Shown: positions 32,595 through 41,421 of the stretch, piece after piece | Layout of the letters: each line of letters opens with the position of its first letter | How positions within the stretch are numbered: position 1 is the first letter of the stretch | From: Herbiconiux moechotypicola | GTDB lineage: Bacteria; Actinomycetota; Actinomycetes; Actinomycetales; Microbacteriaceae | DNA: 64,000 nt | Direction of reading: 5' to 3' | NCBI RefSeq assembly: GCF_024979255.1 | Contig: NZ_JANLCN010000001.1 | Location: 1 to 64,000 of the forward strand | Notes under the pieces: generated by a model | Seen by the model: the letters and a program-made list of their open reading frames with translations, nothing else | Told to the model about the DNA's origin: nothing | The model's database searches: none | Made by a program: the position numbers and the translations under genes

Positions 32595-33739
32595 CCGGCG
32601 CCGCCCGTCGACGCGATCCAGGATGCGGTGAACGCCGCCATTCCCGCCCCGAGGTCGAGACGGGGCGACCCGGATGCGGAGGCGAGCTCGATCGCGCCGG
32701 CCAGAGCCGCGAGGGCCCCGGCGGCGGGCACGAAGGCGGCGCGCGGTCCGGTGTGCGAGATCTTCACGAGACGAGGATCGACCTCCGATGAGCCGGTGCC
32801 GAGCACCACGCCGAAGCGATCGCGGGCGAGCGCGAGCACCGTGGAGCGATCGACCCCGTCGGGCAGCAGCGCCGCCGTGGTGAGCCCCGACGAGCGTTCC
32901 TCTTCGTCGACCCAGAGCCGCAACCCGAGGCCGGCGAGCCCGGCCCGCACCGCGCGGGCCACGGCCCGGTGCCGTGCGACGCGCATCCCGAGCCCCTCGT
33001 CTTCGACGTCGGCGACGGCGGCCTCGAGGGCCCAGAGATCGTGCGTGATGGGGGTGAGCGGGATGGCCGTGCGGTCGGTGTCGAGCCAGTCGCGCTTGAG
33101 GTCGAGCAGCGACAGCGACGAGAACGACGGGGCGCCGGCCGGCCGGGCGAGCAGCCCCCATCCGGTCTCCGACACGGCCGCCACCGCGAGCCCGGACGGC
33201 CCGCCGAGCGCCTTCTGCGCGCCGATCACGAGAATGTCGGGCCCCTCGTCGCCGAGCAGCACGGGCTCGGCGCCCACCGAGGCCACCGCGTCGACCACGG
33301 TGGGCACCCCGCGCGAGCGCGCGGCGGCGAGGATCTCGGCGAGCGGGTTCACGATGCCCGACGCGGCCTCGCCGTGCACGAGCGCGATGGCCGCCCACGG
33401 GCCGTTGTCGAGCGCATCCGTCACCTCGGCCAGCGGGATGGGCTGCCCCGGCACCGAGGGAGTGAGCGTGGTGACCGTCGCCCCGCCGGCGGCGAGCCAC
33501 TGCCCGAAGAGATGACCGTAGACGCTCGTGGCCACGTTGAGCACGCGACCGCCCCCGCCGCCGAGCTCGCGCGCCACGGCCTCGAGGGCGACGACGGCCT
33601 CGCCCGGCACGAGCGCGATATCGTGGTGGGTACTGCCCAGCAGCGCCCCGATGCGGTGGCCCAGACGGTCGTACCGCGCGGCGCTGAATGCCGCGGGATC
33701 GAGGAGCGGACTCCAGCTCGCATCCCTCTGCGCGACCAT
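32591..33739 (-). CDS. PLP-dependent class V aminotransferase-like enzyme
   Basis: 382 aa from ATG 33739, with GAGAGGAG four bases upstream. Class V fold: SVYGHLFGQWLAAGGATVTTL, ALVHGEAASGIVNPLAEI, PTVVDAVASVGAEPVLLGDEGPDILVIGAQKALGGPSGLA (Lys of the QKAL segment binds PLP; Asp of VVDAV pairs with the pyridine N). The C-terminal half carries SGLTTAALLPDGVD and KISHTGPRA. It could be a cysteine desulfurase-like, serine-glyoxylate-like or lyase enzyme; the sequence does not decide. It is the first gene of the minus operon to 29019 and diverges from the transporter operon at 33870. Confidence 0.88.
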   Translation of the reverse strand: MVAQRDASWSPLLDPAAFSAARYDRLGHRIGALLGSTHHDIALVPGEAVVALEAVARELGGGGGRVLNVATSVYGHLFGQWLAAGGATVTTLTPSVPGQPIPLAEVTDALDNGPWAAIALVHGEAASGIVNPLAEILAAARSRGVPTVVDAVASVGAEPVLLGDEGPDILVIGAQKALGGPSGLAVAAVSETGWGLLARPAGAPSFSSLSLLDLKRDWLDTDRTAIPLTPITHDLWALEAAVADVEDEGLGMRVARHRAVARAVRAGLAGLGLRLWVDEEERSSGLTTAALLPDGVDRSTVLALARDRFGVVLGTGSSEVDPRLVKISHTGPRAAFVPAAGALAALAGAIELASASGSPRLDLGAGMAAFTASWIASTGGAG

Positions 33740-33869
33740 GTGGCTCCTCTCGACCGGGGTCACCCGGGCAACCGCCCGAGCTTTTTACGCACTGTTACAT
33801 GCGGGAAATAATGTACACAAACGTATTCATTACTCTATCCAGAGTCGTCCCACGAAACGGAAGAGTCTC
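33740..33869. promoter_or_regulatory. AT-richer divergent promoter region
   Basis: This 130-bp gap between the aminotransferase (start 33739) and the SBP gene (start 33870) is the AT-richest part of the cluster. It contains TGTTACAT (33793-33800) and ATGTACACA (33811-33819), which could be imperfect halves of a GntR-type operator. Promoters are expected in both directions. Confidence 0.4.
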
Positions 33870-35468
33870 ATGACCCGAGCATCACACCGCACCCCGCGCC
33901 GCCGCCGCATCCGCGTCGCCGCACCGGTCGCCGCCCTCGCGGCCGGAGTCCTCCTCCTCTCCGGCTGCGCCGCCGGCAGCGACGCCACCTCGCCGAGCGG
34001 TGCCGCCGGCGAGCCGGTGGAGGGCGGCGAGATCACCTACGCCCGCCTCAGTCAGGAGATCTCCTCGCTCGACCCGCAGGCGGAGACCCTCACCACGGCC
34101 AACGCCTACACGCTCGACAAGATCTTCGACACGCTCTACGCCATCGACACCGACGGCCAGCTGCAGCCCTCGCTCGCCACCGGCTACACCACGAGCGACG
34201 ACGGCCTGGTGTGGACCTTCACCCTCGAAGACGGCGTCACCTTCTCCGACGGCTCGGCCTTCGACTCCGCCGACGTGGTGTACTCCATCCAGCGCCACCT
34301 CGACACGCCGGGTGCCCTGCCGCTGGCCGCACCCATCACCGACGTGACCGCGGTCGACGCGAGCACCGTGCAGATCACCCTCTCCGAGCCCTACACCCCG
34401 CTGCTCTGGGAGCTCTCGATCTTCTCCAGCAGCATCCTCCCCGACGACCTCGCGGGCGAGTCGGCCGACACCTTCTTCGACGCCCCCATCGGCACCGGCC
34501 CCTTCACGGTCGGCGAGTGGAACAAGAGCACCGGCGACTTCACGCTGGTGAAGAACGACGCCTACCGTGTGGAGGGCCTGCCCTACCTCGACACCGTGCA
34601 CCTCACCACGGTCGACGACGACAATCAGCTCGTGCAGCAGGTGGAGAGCGGCCAGGCGCAGATCGTCGACGACGTGCCGATCGCGAGCGTGGAGCAGCTC
34701 GAGGGCAACTCGGCCGTGGGCGTGCAGAGCGTCGGCAGCTGGAACTCCGACATCGTGTTCTTCAACACCACCTCCGAGCTGTTCAGCGACCGCTCGGTGC
34801 GCCGCGCCGTCGCCCAGGCGGTCGACCGCACCGCGCTCACCGAGGCGACCACCTTCGGCACCGCCACCCCGGCGACCACTTTCATCGCCTCCACCATCAA
34901 CTACTCCGACCAGGATGCCGACGTGCTGCAGTACGACGTCGACGCCGCCCAGGCCGAGCTCGCCTCGTCGTCGCACCCCGACGGCGGTGCGGTGACGCTG
35001 CTCGTGGACGGCGGTTCGCAGTCGCGCGACCAGCAGGCGCAGATCATCCAGTCCTCGCTCGCCGAGATCGGCCTCGACGTCTCGATCGAGAGCGTCGACA
35101 ACGCCACCTTCTGGACCAGGTTCCCCGCCGGCGACTACGACTTCGCGCTCACCACGACCATCGCCGACACCGGAGACCCCGACAACGTCTCCAGCTGGCA
35201 GGTCGACGGCAACGGCCCGACGCAGTCGTTCCACACCTTCTACGACAACGACGAGGTGAACCAGCTCGTGGTCGACGGCCGCACCACCCCCGACGGCGAC
35301 GACCGCGCGGCGATCTATGCTCAGATCCAGGAGATCGTGGCGCAGGACTCCCCGTCGCTGCCGCTGGCCTACATCTCCGAGATCAAGGCGACGTCGTCGA
35401 AGCTGCACGGTCTGGAGCTCATCCCGAACGGCACCGTGCGGCTCGAGAACGTCTGGATCGAGCAGTAG
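33870..35468 (+). CDS. Dpp/Opp-type (family 5) solute-binding lipoprotein
   Basis: 532 aa from ATG 33870. Signal with lipobox LLLSGC (VAALAAGVLLLSGCAAGSD). Family 5 landmarks: GGEITYARLSQEISSLDPQ, NAYTLDKIFDTLYAIDTDGQLQPSLATGYTTSDDGLVWTFTLEDGVTFSDGSAFDSADVVYSIQRHLD, GTGPFTVGEWN, VRRAVAQAVDRTALTEAT and LPLAYISEIKATSSKLHG. Such proteins capture peptides, opines, nickel or other small solutes. Directly followed by two permease and two ATPase genes, then catabolic genes, so it probably delivers the substrate those enzymes use. Confidence 0.95.
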   Translation: MTRASHRTPRRRRIRVAAPVAALAAGVLLLSGCAAGSDATSPSGAAGEPVEGGEITYARLSQEISSLDPQAETLTTANAYTLDKIFDTLYAIDTDGQLQPSLATGYTTSDDGLVWTFTLEDGVTFSDGSAFDSADVVYSIQRHLDTPGALPLAAPITDVTAVDASTVQITLSEPYTPLLWELSIFSSSILPDDLAGESADTFFDAPIGTGPFTVGEWNKSTGDFTLVKNDAYRVEGLPYLDTVHLTTVDDDNQLVQQVESGQAQIVDDVPIASVEQLEGNSAVGVQSVGSWNSDIVFFNTTSELFSDRSVRRAVAQAVDRTALTEATTFGTATPATTFIASTINYSDQDADVLQYDVDAAQAELASSSHPDGGAVTLLVDGGSQSRDQQAQIIQSSLAEIGLDVSIESVDNATFWTRFPAGDYDFALTTTIADTGDPDNVSSWQVDGNGPTQSFHTFYDNDEVNQLVVDGRTTPDGDDRAAIYAQIQEIVAQDSPSLPLAYISEIKATSSKLHGLELIPNGTVRLENVWIEQ

Positions 35469-35526
35469 CGAGGCGCAGCAGGGTCACGTCGCAGGGCGTC
35501 GAGCAGCAGGCGGTAGAACGGATTCC

Positions 35527-36546
35527 ATGGGCTGGGTGAAGCAGGTCGGCCTGCTGGTGCTGCGTGCGGCACTGGTGGCCGGGGGAGTGGTGCTCGCCAC
35601 CTTCGTGCTGCTGCAGCTCGTGCCGGGAGACGTCGCCACCTCGCTGCTCGGCAGCCGTGCCACCCCGGAGGCCGTGGCCGAACTGCGTCAGCAACTCGGG
35701 CTCGACCTGCCGTGGTACGCCCGCTTCGGCACGTTCGTCACCGACCTGTTCACGGGCGGCGGCGAGTCGCTCGTGAACGGCGTGCCGGTGGGCGAGCTCA
35801 TCTCGGCCCGGGCCGGGGTGACGCTCGGCATCGTGGCGCTGGCCGTTCTGTTCGCCGTGGTCATCAGCACCGCCCTCGCGGTGGTGGCCGCGGCGAACCA
35901 CGACCGGTGGGCCGACCAGGTGGTGCGCCTGATCTCCACCAGCACCCTCGCCATCCCGGCGTTCCTCGTGGGCATGCTGCTCATCCTGCTGTTCGGGGTG
36001 CAGCTGCGGTGGTTCCCGGTCGGCGGCAACACCGACGGCATCCGTTCGCTGGTGCTGCCCTCGCTCACCGCCGCGCTGGCGATCGTGCCGGTGCTCACCC
36101 GCAGCCTCCGCGTGCAGCTGCTCGAGGTGGCGGGCGGCGACTTCGTGGCGGCCGCGCGCTCGGCGGGGTTCTCGAACGCCCGGGTCACCTTCGCCTACCT
36201 GCTGCCGAACGCGGCCATCCCGGCGCTCACGCTGGTGGGGCTCAACGTGGCCTACCTCGTGGGCGGCACCTTCGTGGTCGAGAAGGTGTTCGCCATCCCG
36301 GGCCTCGGTGCGCTCATGTTCGATTCCATCAGCGCGCGCGACGTGCCGGTCATCCAGGGCATCGTGGTGTACACGGCCATCCTCGTGGTGGTCGTGAACC
36401 TGGTGACGGATGCGCTGGTGCGGCTCATCGACCCGCGGCGGCGCACGAGGGGGTCGCGCCGGACGGCTCGGCGCGACGCCGCCGGTGCCGCGGGTCGTGG
36501 CACCACCGCCGGTGCCGCCGAGATGCGCTCGGGGGTGAGCGCGTGA
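35527..36546 (+). CDS. ABC transporter permease, DppB type
   Basis: 339 aa from ATG 35527, the usual length. An N-terminal helix (GLLVLRAALVAGGVVLATFVLLQLVPGDVATSLLGSRATPEAVAELRQQLGL) is the DppB TMP-PK-like region. It is followed by five more helices and the EAA loop (EVAGGDFVAAARSAGFSNARVTFAYLLPNAAIPALTLVGL) that contacts the ATPase. It overlaps the next permease gene by 4 bp (GTGA). The final ~40 residues (RRTRGSRRTARRDAAGAAGRGTTAG) form an Arg/Ala-rich cytosolic tail. Confidence 0.94.
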   Translation: MGWVKQVGLLVLRAALVAGGVVLATFVLLQLVPGDVATSLLGSRATPEAVAELRQQLGLDLPWYARFGTFVTDLFTGGGESLVNGVPVGELISARAGVTLGIVALAVLFAVVISTALAVVAAANHDRWADQVVRLISTSTLAIPAFLVGMLLILLFGVQLRWFPVGGNTDGIRSLVLPSLTAALAIVPVLTRSLRVQLLEVAGGDFVAAARSAGFSNARVTFAYLLPNAAIPALTLVGLNVAYLVGGTFVVEKVFAIPGLGALMFDSISARDVPVIQGIVVYTAILVVVVNLVTDALVRLIDPRRRTRGSRRTARRDAAGAAGRGTTAGAAEMRSGVSA

Positions 36547-37424
36547 CCGTCGAGACGATCTCGTCCATCCTGTCGGGCCCCGGCGACGGCGGCGCGGGCG
36601 GCCACCCCACGCGTCGTCGGCGCCGGCGCTCCGGCACGCTCATCGCGGGCGCCGTGATCGTGGGGATCGTGCTGCTCGCCGCCGCCTTCGCCCCGCTCGT
36701 GGCGACCCACGACCCGATCGTGCAAGACCTGACCGCGGGCCTCCAGCCGCCCTCGGCGGCGCACTGGCTCGGCACCGACCAGCTCGGCCGCGACATCTGG
36801 TCGCGCATCGTCTACGCCGCCCGCACCGACCTGCGCGTGGGCGTGCTCGCGGTCGCCACACCCGCAGTGCTCGGCATCGCCCTCGGACTCCTGGCGGGCT
36901 ACTTCGGCGGCTGGACCGACCGCATCGCCTCCTACCTCGTCGACACCAACCTCGCCTTCCCCTTCTACGTGATCGTGCTGGCCATGGTCACGCTGCTCGG
37001 CACCGGCGAGGGGGCCATCTACCTCACCTTCGCGCTGGTGGCGTGGGTGAACTACACCCGGGTGGTGGGCGTGGTGACCGCCGGGTTCGCGCGCGAGAAC
37101 TGGGTGCTCGCCGCGCGCGGCGGAGGGCTCGGGCACGTGCGCGTGATGGTGCGCCACGTGCTGCCCAACGCGCTGCCGCAGATCGTGGTGCTGGTCGTCA
37201 ACGACATCGTCTTCGTCATCCTCGCCGTGGTGACGCTCAGCTACCTCGGGCTCGGCATCCAGCCGCCCACGCCCGACTGGGGCGGCATGATCTCCGATGG
37301 GCAGGCCTTCCTCACCAGTCGCCCGTGGATCTCGCTCGCGCCAGGTGCCGCGCTCTTCGTCACCGCCGTGGGCTTCTCGCTGCTCGCCGACGGCATCGCC
37401 GACGTCTTGAGGGACGAGCGGTGA
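36543..37424 (+). CDS. ABC transporter permease, DppC type
   Basis: 293 aa from GTG 36543. Landmarks: an Arg-rich cytosolic start, LIAGAVIVGIVLLAAAFAPLVATHDP (first helix), AHWLGTDQLGRDIWSRIVYAARTDLRVG (DppC signature), the EAA loop ENWVLAARGGGLGHVRVMVRHVLPNALPQIVV, and PDWGGMISDGQAFLTSRPWISLAPGAALFVTAVGFSLLADGIADVL at the end. The length is usual for DppC. It overlaps both neighbours by 4 bp. It forms the channel with the DppB-type protein. Confidence 0.95.
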   Translation: MTVETISSILSGPGDGGAGGHPTRRRRRRSGTLIAGAVIVGIVLLAAAFAPLVATHDPIVQDLTAGLQPPSAAHWLGTDQLGRDIWSRIVYAARTDLRVGVLAVATPAVLGIALGLLAGYFGGWTDRIASYLVDTNLAFPFYVIVLAMVTLLGTGEGAIYLTFALVAWVNYTRVVGVVTAGFARENWVLAARGGGLGHVRVMVRHVLPNALPQIVVLVVNDIVFVILAVVTLSYLGLGIQPPTPDWGGMISDGQAFLTSRPWISLAPGAALFVTAVGFSLLADGIADVLRDER

Positions 37425-38239
37425 GCGGCGCGCTCGTGGTGCGCGGGCTGGCCGTGGGGCGGCCCGAGCGGGATGCGCATCCGCTGGTCTCCGAGCTCGA
37501 CCTCACCGTGCAGCCGGGCGAGTGCCTCGGGCTCGTGGGGGAGTCGGGGTCGGGCAAGAGCCTCACCCTGCGGGCCATCGCGGCACTGCTGCCGAAGCCG
37601 CTCGTGGTGCGTGCGGGCTCGGTCGCGGTGGGCGACGCGGTGCTGCCGCTCACGGCCGGGACCGCCGCGCGGAAGGCTCGCCGCGCGCGGATCGCGATGG
37701 TGTTCCAAGACCCGTCGAGTGCGCTCGATCCGCTGAAGCGGGTGGGCGCGCAGGTGGCCGCGGTGCGGCAGCACGTGCGCGGGCGGAGCCGTGCCGAGGC
37801 GCGGCGGGATGCGGTGCAGCTGCTCGCGGAGGCGCGGCTGCCGCATCCGGAGCAGCTCTACGGCCGGTACCCGCACGAGCTGAGCGGTGGGCAGCGGCAG
37901 CGCGTGATGATCGCGTTCGCGCTCGCGAGCGACCCCGAGTTCCTGCTCTGCGACGAGCCGACGACGGCGCTCGACGTGACGGTGCAGGCCGAGATCCTGG
38001 CGCTGCTCGACGAGATCAGGGTGACGAAGGGGGTCGGGGTGCTGTTCGTCACGCACGACCTGCCGGTAATCGCGCGGGTGAGCAGCCGCATCGCGGTGAT
38101 GCGGCACGGCGCCGTGGTGGAGACCGGCGACACCCTCGAGGTGCTCGGCGCGCCCGCCCACGAGTACACGCGCGGCCTCGTGGCGTCGGCGCTCGCGCTG
38201 AGCGGCGGCGGGGCGGCGGATGCGGGGGGTGCGTCGTGA
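37421..38239 (+). CDS. ABC transporter ATPase, DppD type
   Basis: 272 aa from GTG 37421. Walker A GESGSGKS, Q-loop MVFQDPSSALDPL, signature LSGGQRQRVMIAFALA, Walker B FLLCDEPTTALD, H-loop VLFVTHDLPVIARV. It lacks the oligopeptide C-terminal Cys-rich extension; the protein ends in GGGAADAGGAS. With the following ATPase it makes the heterodimeric motor of the importer. Start and stop overlap neighbours by 4 bp. Confidence 0.94.
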   Translation: MSGALVVRGLAVGRPERDAHPLVSELDLTVQPGECLGLVGESGSGKSLTLRAIAALLPKPLVVRAGSVAVGDAVLPLTAGTAARKARRARIAMVFQDPSSALDPLKRVGAQVAAVRQHVRGRSRAEARRDAVQLLAEARLPHPEQLYGRYPHELSGGQRQRVMIAFALASDPEFLLCDEPTTALDVTVQAEILALLDEIRVTKGVGVLFVTHDLPVIARVSSRIAVMRHGAVVETGDTLEVLGAPAHEYTRGLVASALALSGGGAADAGGAS

Positions 38240-39003
38240 GCGAACTGCTGAGGCTCGACGCGGTGTCGGTCGACTACGGGGCGACCCGTGCCGTGAACGA
38301 CGCCTCGCTCACCGTGGGCGCCGGCGAGATCGTGGGCGTGGTGGGGGAGTCGGGGTCGGGCAAGACCACGCTCGGCCGGGCGATCGCGGGATTCGTGCCG
38401 GTGAGCGCCGGGTCATTGCACTGGGAGGGCGCACCGCTCCCGCTCCCGCGCCGGCGGCCGGCCGAGCTGCGGCGCGACATCCAGATGGTGTTCCAAGACC
38501 CGTACCAGTCGCTCAACCCCCGGCTCACCGCCGCCCAGACTCTCGGCGAGCTGCTGCGCGCGCACGGCCTCGCCGACCGCGCCTCCGCCCCCGCCGCCAT
38601 CGACGAGCTGCTCGCGCGCGTGGAGCTCACGCCCGAACTCGGCCGCGTGCGCCCCTCGCACCTCTCGGGTGGTCAGCGCCAGCGCGTCGCCATCGCCCGC
38701 GCGCTCGCCGTGCGCCCGCGCCTCATCGTGGCCGACGAGCCCACCTCGGCGCTCGACGTGTCGGTGCAGGCCGCCGTGCTCGCGCTGTTCGCGTCGCTCC
38801 GCGCGACGCTCGGCACGGCGCTCGTCGTCATCACCCACGACCTCAGTGTGGTGGAGCGGCTGAGCGACACGGTCGTCGTGATGAAGGACGGCGCGATCGT
38901 GGAGCAGGGGCCGACCGCCCGGGTGCTCGCGAGCCCCGCGCATCCGTACACCCGGCGGCTGCTCGACGCCGTGCCCCGCCTGGTGCTGCCGGAGCGCTCG
39001 TGA
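38236..39003 (+). CDS. ABC transporter ATPase, DppF type
   Basis: 255 aa from GTG 38236. Walker A GESGSGKTT, Q-loop MVFQDPYQSLNPRLTAAQTLGELL, signature LSGGQRQRVAIARALA, Walker B LIVADEPTSALD, H-loop LVVITHDLSVVERLSD. Typical DppF/OppF ending (SPAHPYTRRLLDAVPRLVLPERS). It overlaps the downstream amidohydrolase gene by 4 bp, tying import to hydrolysis. Confidence 0.94.
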   Translation: MSELLRLDAVSVDYGATRAVNDASLTVGAGEIVGVVGESGSGKTTLGRAIAGFVPVSAGSLHWEGAPLPLPRRRPAELRRDIQMVFQDPYQSLNPRLTAAQTLGELLRAHGLADRASAPAAIDELLARVELTPELGRVRPSHLSGGQRQRVAIARALAVRPRLIVADEPTSALDVSVQAAVLALFASLRATLGTALVVITHDLSVVERLSDTVVVMKDGAIVEQGPTARVLASPAHPYTRRLLDAVPRLVLPERS

Positions 39004-40208
39004 CGGCGGGCAGCACCGGTGTCACCACCACCGTCGGCGCGCGGGTGATGGATGCGCACGGCCGGTTCGCTCCGCGCACCCTCCGCGTCGAGGGCGACCG
39101 GATCGCGTCCGTCAGCGACGCCGCCGCGGATGCGACCGGTGCGGTGCAGAGGGCGGGCGGCGACTCCGTAGCGGGCGAGCGGGTCGTCGACGCGCGCGGG
39201 CTGTGGGTGATGCCCGGGGTGGTGGATGTGCACGACCACGTGTCGTGGAACGACTTCCATCACGACGAGCGGGATGCGCGCAGCGACGACGAGCGGCAGG
39301 CGCGGCTGCGCGCAGGACTCGCGGCCACGCTGCGGGCGGGCGTGACGACCGTGCGGGACGCGGGCGGTGCCGATGCCGGGCTGCGCGACCGAATCACGGA
39401 AGGCGACCTCCCGGGCCCACGGCTGCGGGTGGCGGTCGACATGATCGGGGGCGCGCAGATCGCCTCGGACACCGCCGGGTCGGTCGACCGGATGCGCGCG
39501 GCCGTCGCCGCCGCGCTCGCGAAGGGAGCCGACTGGGTCAAGCTCGTGGCCACCTCGGGCGTCGCCTCGCCCGGTGAGTCGGTGCTGGAGCCGCTGCTCA
39601 CCCGCGACGAGATCGCCGCCGCCGTGGAGGAGGCCGCCGAGGCGGGCGTGCGCGTGATGGTGCACACCTGGGGCGGCGACTCGCTCGACTGGGCGGTCGA
39701 CGAGGGCGCCGCGAGCATCGAGCACGGCATCCACCTCACGTCCCGCCAGGCGGCGCGCGCCGCGGCGGCCGGCACGGTCTTCGTGCCCACCCTCACCATC
39801 TACCGCCGGGTGCTCGACCTGGTGCGCTCGGGCGCCCTCGCCGGAGTGCCCGAGCAGCGCGTGGCCGATGCAGTCTCCCGTCACGTGGAAGCGGTGCGCC
39901 ACGCGCTCGACGCCGGGCTGCCGCTCGCGCTCGGGTCGGACTTCTCCACTCCCGAGCAGCACGGCACCAATCTCGCCGAGATCGCCGCGCTCGTGCGGGC
40001 CGGGGTGCCCGCGCCCGACGCGCTGGTCGCGGCCACGCGCACGGGCGCCGAGCTGCTGCGCATCGACGCGGGCGTGCTCGAGCCGGGGCGGCTCGCCGAC
40101 CTCGTGCTGCTGCGCTCCGATCCGCTCGACCCCGTGACCTTCGATGACGCCGGGGCTGCGGTGGCCGTGATGCAGGGCGGAGAATGGGTGCACGATGACG
40201 TCGAGTGA
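39000..40208 (+). CDS. Metal-dependent amidohydrolase
   Basis: 402 aa from GTG 39000. It fits the amidohydrolase superfamily (imidazolonepropionase/prolidase-like branch): LWVMPGVVDVHDHVSWN carries the HxH metal pair, GADWVKLVATSG the bridging Lys, VRVMVHTWGGD and SIEHGIHLT two further metal His, and LGSDFSTPEQHG the catalytic Asp. An N-acyl bond in the imported compound is a likely substrate. It is encoded between the importer ATPase and a C-S lyase, overlapping the latter by 14 bp. Confidence 0.9.
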   Translation: MTAGSTGVTTTVGARVMDAHGRFAPRTLRVEGDRIASVSDAAADATGAVQRAGGDSVAGERVVDARGLWVMPGVVDVHDHVSWNDFHHDERDARSDDERQARLRAGLAATLRAGVTTVRDAGGADAGLRDRITEGDLPGPRLRVAVDMIGGAQIASDTAGSVDRMRAAVAAALAKGADWVKLVATSGVASPGESVLEPLLTRDEIAAAVEEAAEAGVRVMVHTWGGDSLDWAVDEGAASIEHGIHLTSRQAARAAAAGTVFVPTLTIYRRVLDLVRSGALAGVPEQRVADAVSRHVEAVRHALDAGLPLALGSDFSTPEQHGTNLAEIAALVRAGVPAPDALVAATRTGAELLRIDAGVLEPGRLADLVLLRSDPLDPVTFDDAGAAVAVMQGGEWVHDDVE

Positions 40209-41421
40209 GCCGACCAGGAGCGCCGCGGGCGCGCATCCGTTCGACGCCATCACCGCTGAGCAGCTCGACGTGCCGAGCAGCCGCAAGTGGAGCCTGCACC
40301 CCGGAACGCTGGGTGCCTGGGTGGCCGAGATGGACTTCGGCACGGCACCGGCCGTCACCGCGGCGCTGCACCGGGCGGTCGACGACGGCGTGCTCGGCTA
40401 CCTCTCGCCCGCCACCGCGCGCGACCTCGCCGACGCGACCGCGATCTGGATGCGCGAGGAGTACGGCTGGGCGGTCGACCCCCGCGACGTGCATCCGGTG
40501 TCCGACGTGATGGCCGCGCTCGGCGTGGCCGTCACCGAGTACTCGCGGCCCGGCTCGGCGGTGATCGTGCCGACGCCGGCGTACATGCCCTTCCTCACCT
40601 ACCCCGCCACGCTCGGGCGCGAGGTGGTGCAGGTGCCGGGCATCGAGCGCGACGGGCGGTGGACGCACGACCTCGACGCCCTCGACGCCGCCTTCGCGGC
40701 GGGCGCGGGCACGCTCGTGCTCTGCAACCCGCAGAACCCCACCGGCACCGCACTCGAGCGCGAGGAGCTCGAGGCGATCGCCGAGATCGTGGAGCGGCAC
40801 GGGGCGCGGGTGTTCGCCGACGAGATCCACGCGCCGCTGCGCTACGACGGGCGGCGGCACATCCCCTACGCCTCGGTGTCGGAGGCAGCGGCCGGGCACA
40901 GCGTCACGGGTACGAGCGCCTCGAAGGCGTGGAACATCCCGGGGCTCAAGGCCGCCCAGCTCATCACCACCAACCCCGCCGACGCCGAGCGGTACCGGCG
41001 CTTCGGCTTCGCGGTGCAGCACGGGGCGTCGACCCCGGGCGTGATCGCCTCGACCGCCGCCTACCAGGAGGGTCGGGAGTGGTTGAGCGACGTGGTGCAC
41101 TACCTCGACGGCAACCGCCGGCTGCTCGGCGAGCTGCTCGACGAGCACCTGCCCGAGGTGGGGTATCGGATGCCCGACGCCACGTACTTGGCCTGGCTCG
41201 ATCTCGGGGCCTACGACCTGGACGGGGCGCCCGCCCGGTTCCTGCGCGAGCACGCGGGCGTCACCGTGACCGACGGCGCCCTGTGCGGCGCCGGGTACGA
41301 GCGCTTCGCGCGGCTCGTGTTCGCCATGCCCGCTCCGCTGCTGCGGGAGGCGGTCGTCGCGATCGCCGACGCCGTGCACTCGTCCCGTTCCACCCTCGCA
41401 CCCTCGGAGAGACCGTCATGA
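40195..41421 (+). CDS. PatB/MalY-type C-S lyase (fold type I PLP enzyme)
   Basis: 408 aa from ATG 40195. PatB/MalY landmarks: the start AGAHPFDAITAEQLDVPSSRKWSLHPG, VAEMDFGTAPAVTAAL, GYLSP, NPQNPTGT, FADEIHAPL and GTSASKAWNIPGLKAAQ, whose Lys holds PLP. These enzymes are beta-C-S lyases that split cystathionine or S-substituted cysteines into thiol, pyruvate and ammonia. Its position after an importer and amidohydrolase suggests release of sulfur from S-substituted cysteines. A 14-bp overlap with the upstream gene and 4-bp overlap with the next one indicate tight coupling. Confidence 0.93.
   Translation: MTSSEPTRSAAGAHPFDAITAEQLDVPSSRKWSLHPGTLGAWVAEMDFGTAPAVTAALHRAVDDGVLGYLSPATARDLADATAIWMREEYGWAVDPRDVHPVSDVMAALGVAVTEYSRPGSAVIVPTPAYMPFLTYPATLGREVVQVPGIERDGRWTHDLDALDAAFAAGAGTLVLCNPQNPTGTALEREELEAIAEIVERHGARVFADEIHAPLRYDGRRHIPYASVSEAAAGHSVTGTSASKAWNIPGLKAAQLITTNPADAERYRRFGFAVQHGASTPGVIASTAAYQEGREWLSDVVHYLDGNRRLLGELLDEHLPEVGYRMPDATYLAWLDLGAYDLDGAPARFLREHAGVTVTDGALCGAGYERFARLVFAMPAPLLREAVVAIADAVHSSRSTLAPSERPS

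Noticed and set aside
31086-33515. 809-codon plus-strand frame
   Set aside because: It is the antisense shadow of the LLM and aminotransferase genes; its translation has no domains.
33882-35408. 508-codon minus-strand frame
   Set aside because: Antisense to the solute-binding protein gene; its Val/Gly/Glu-rich translation is an artefact of GC-rich codons.
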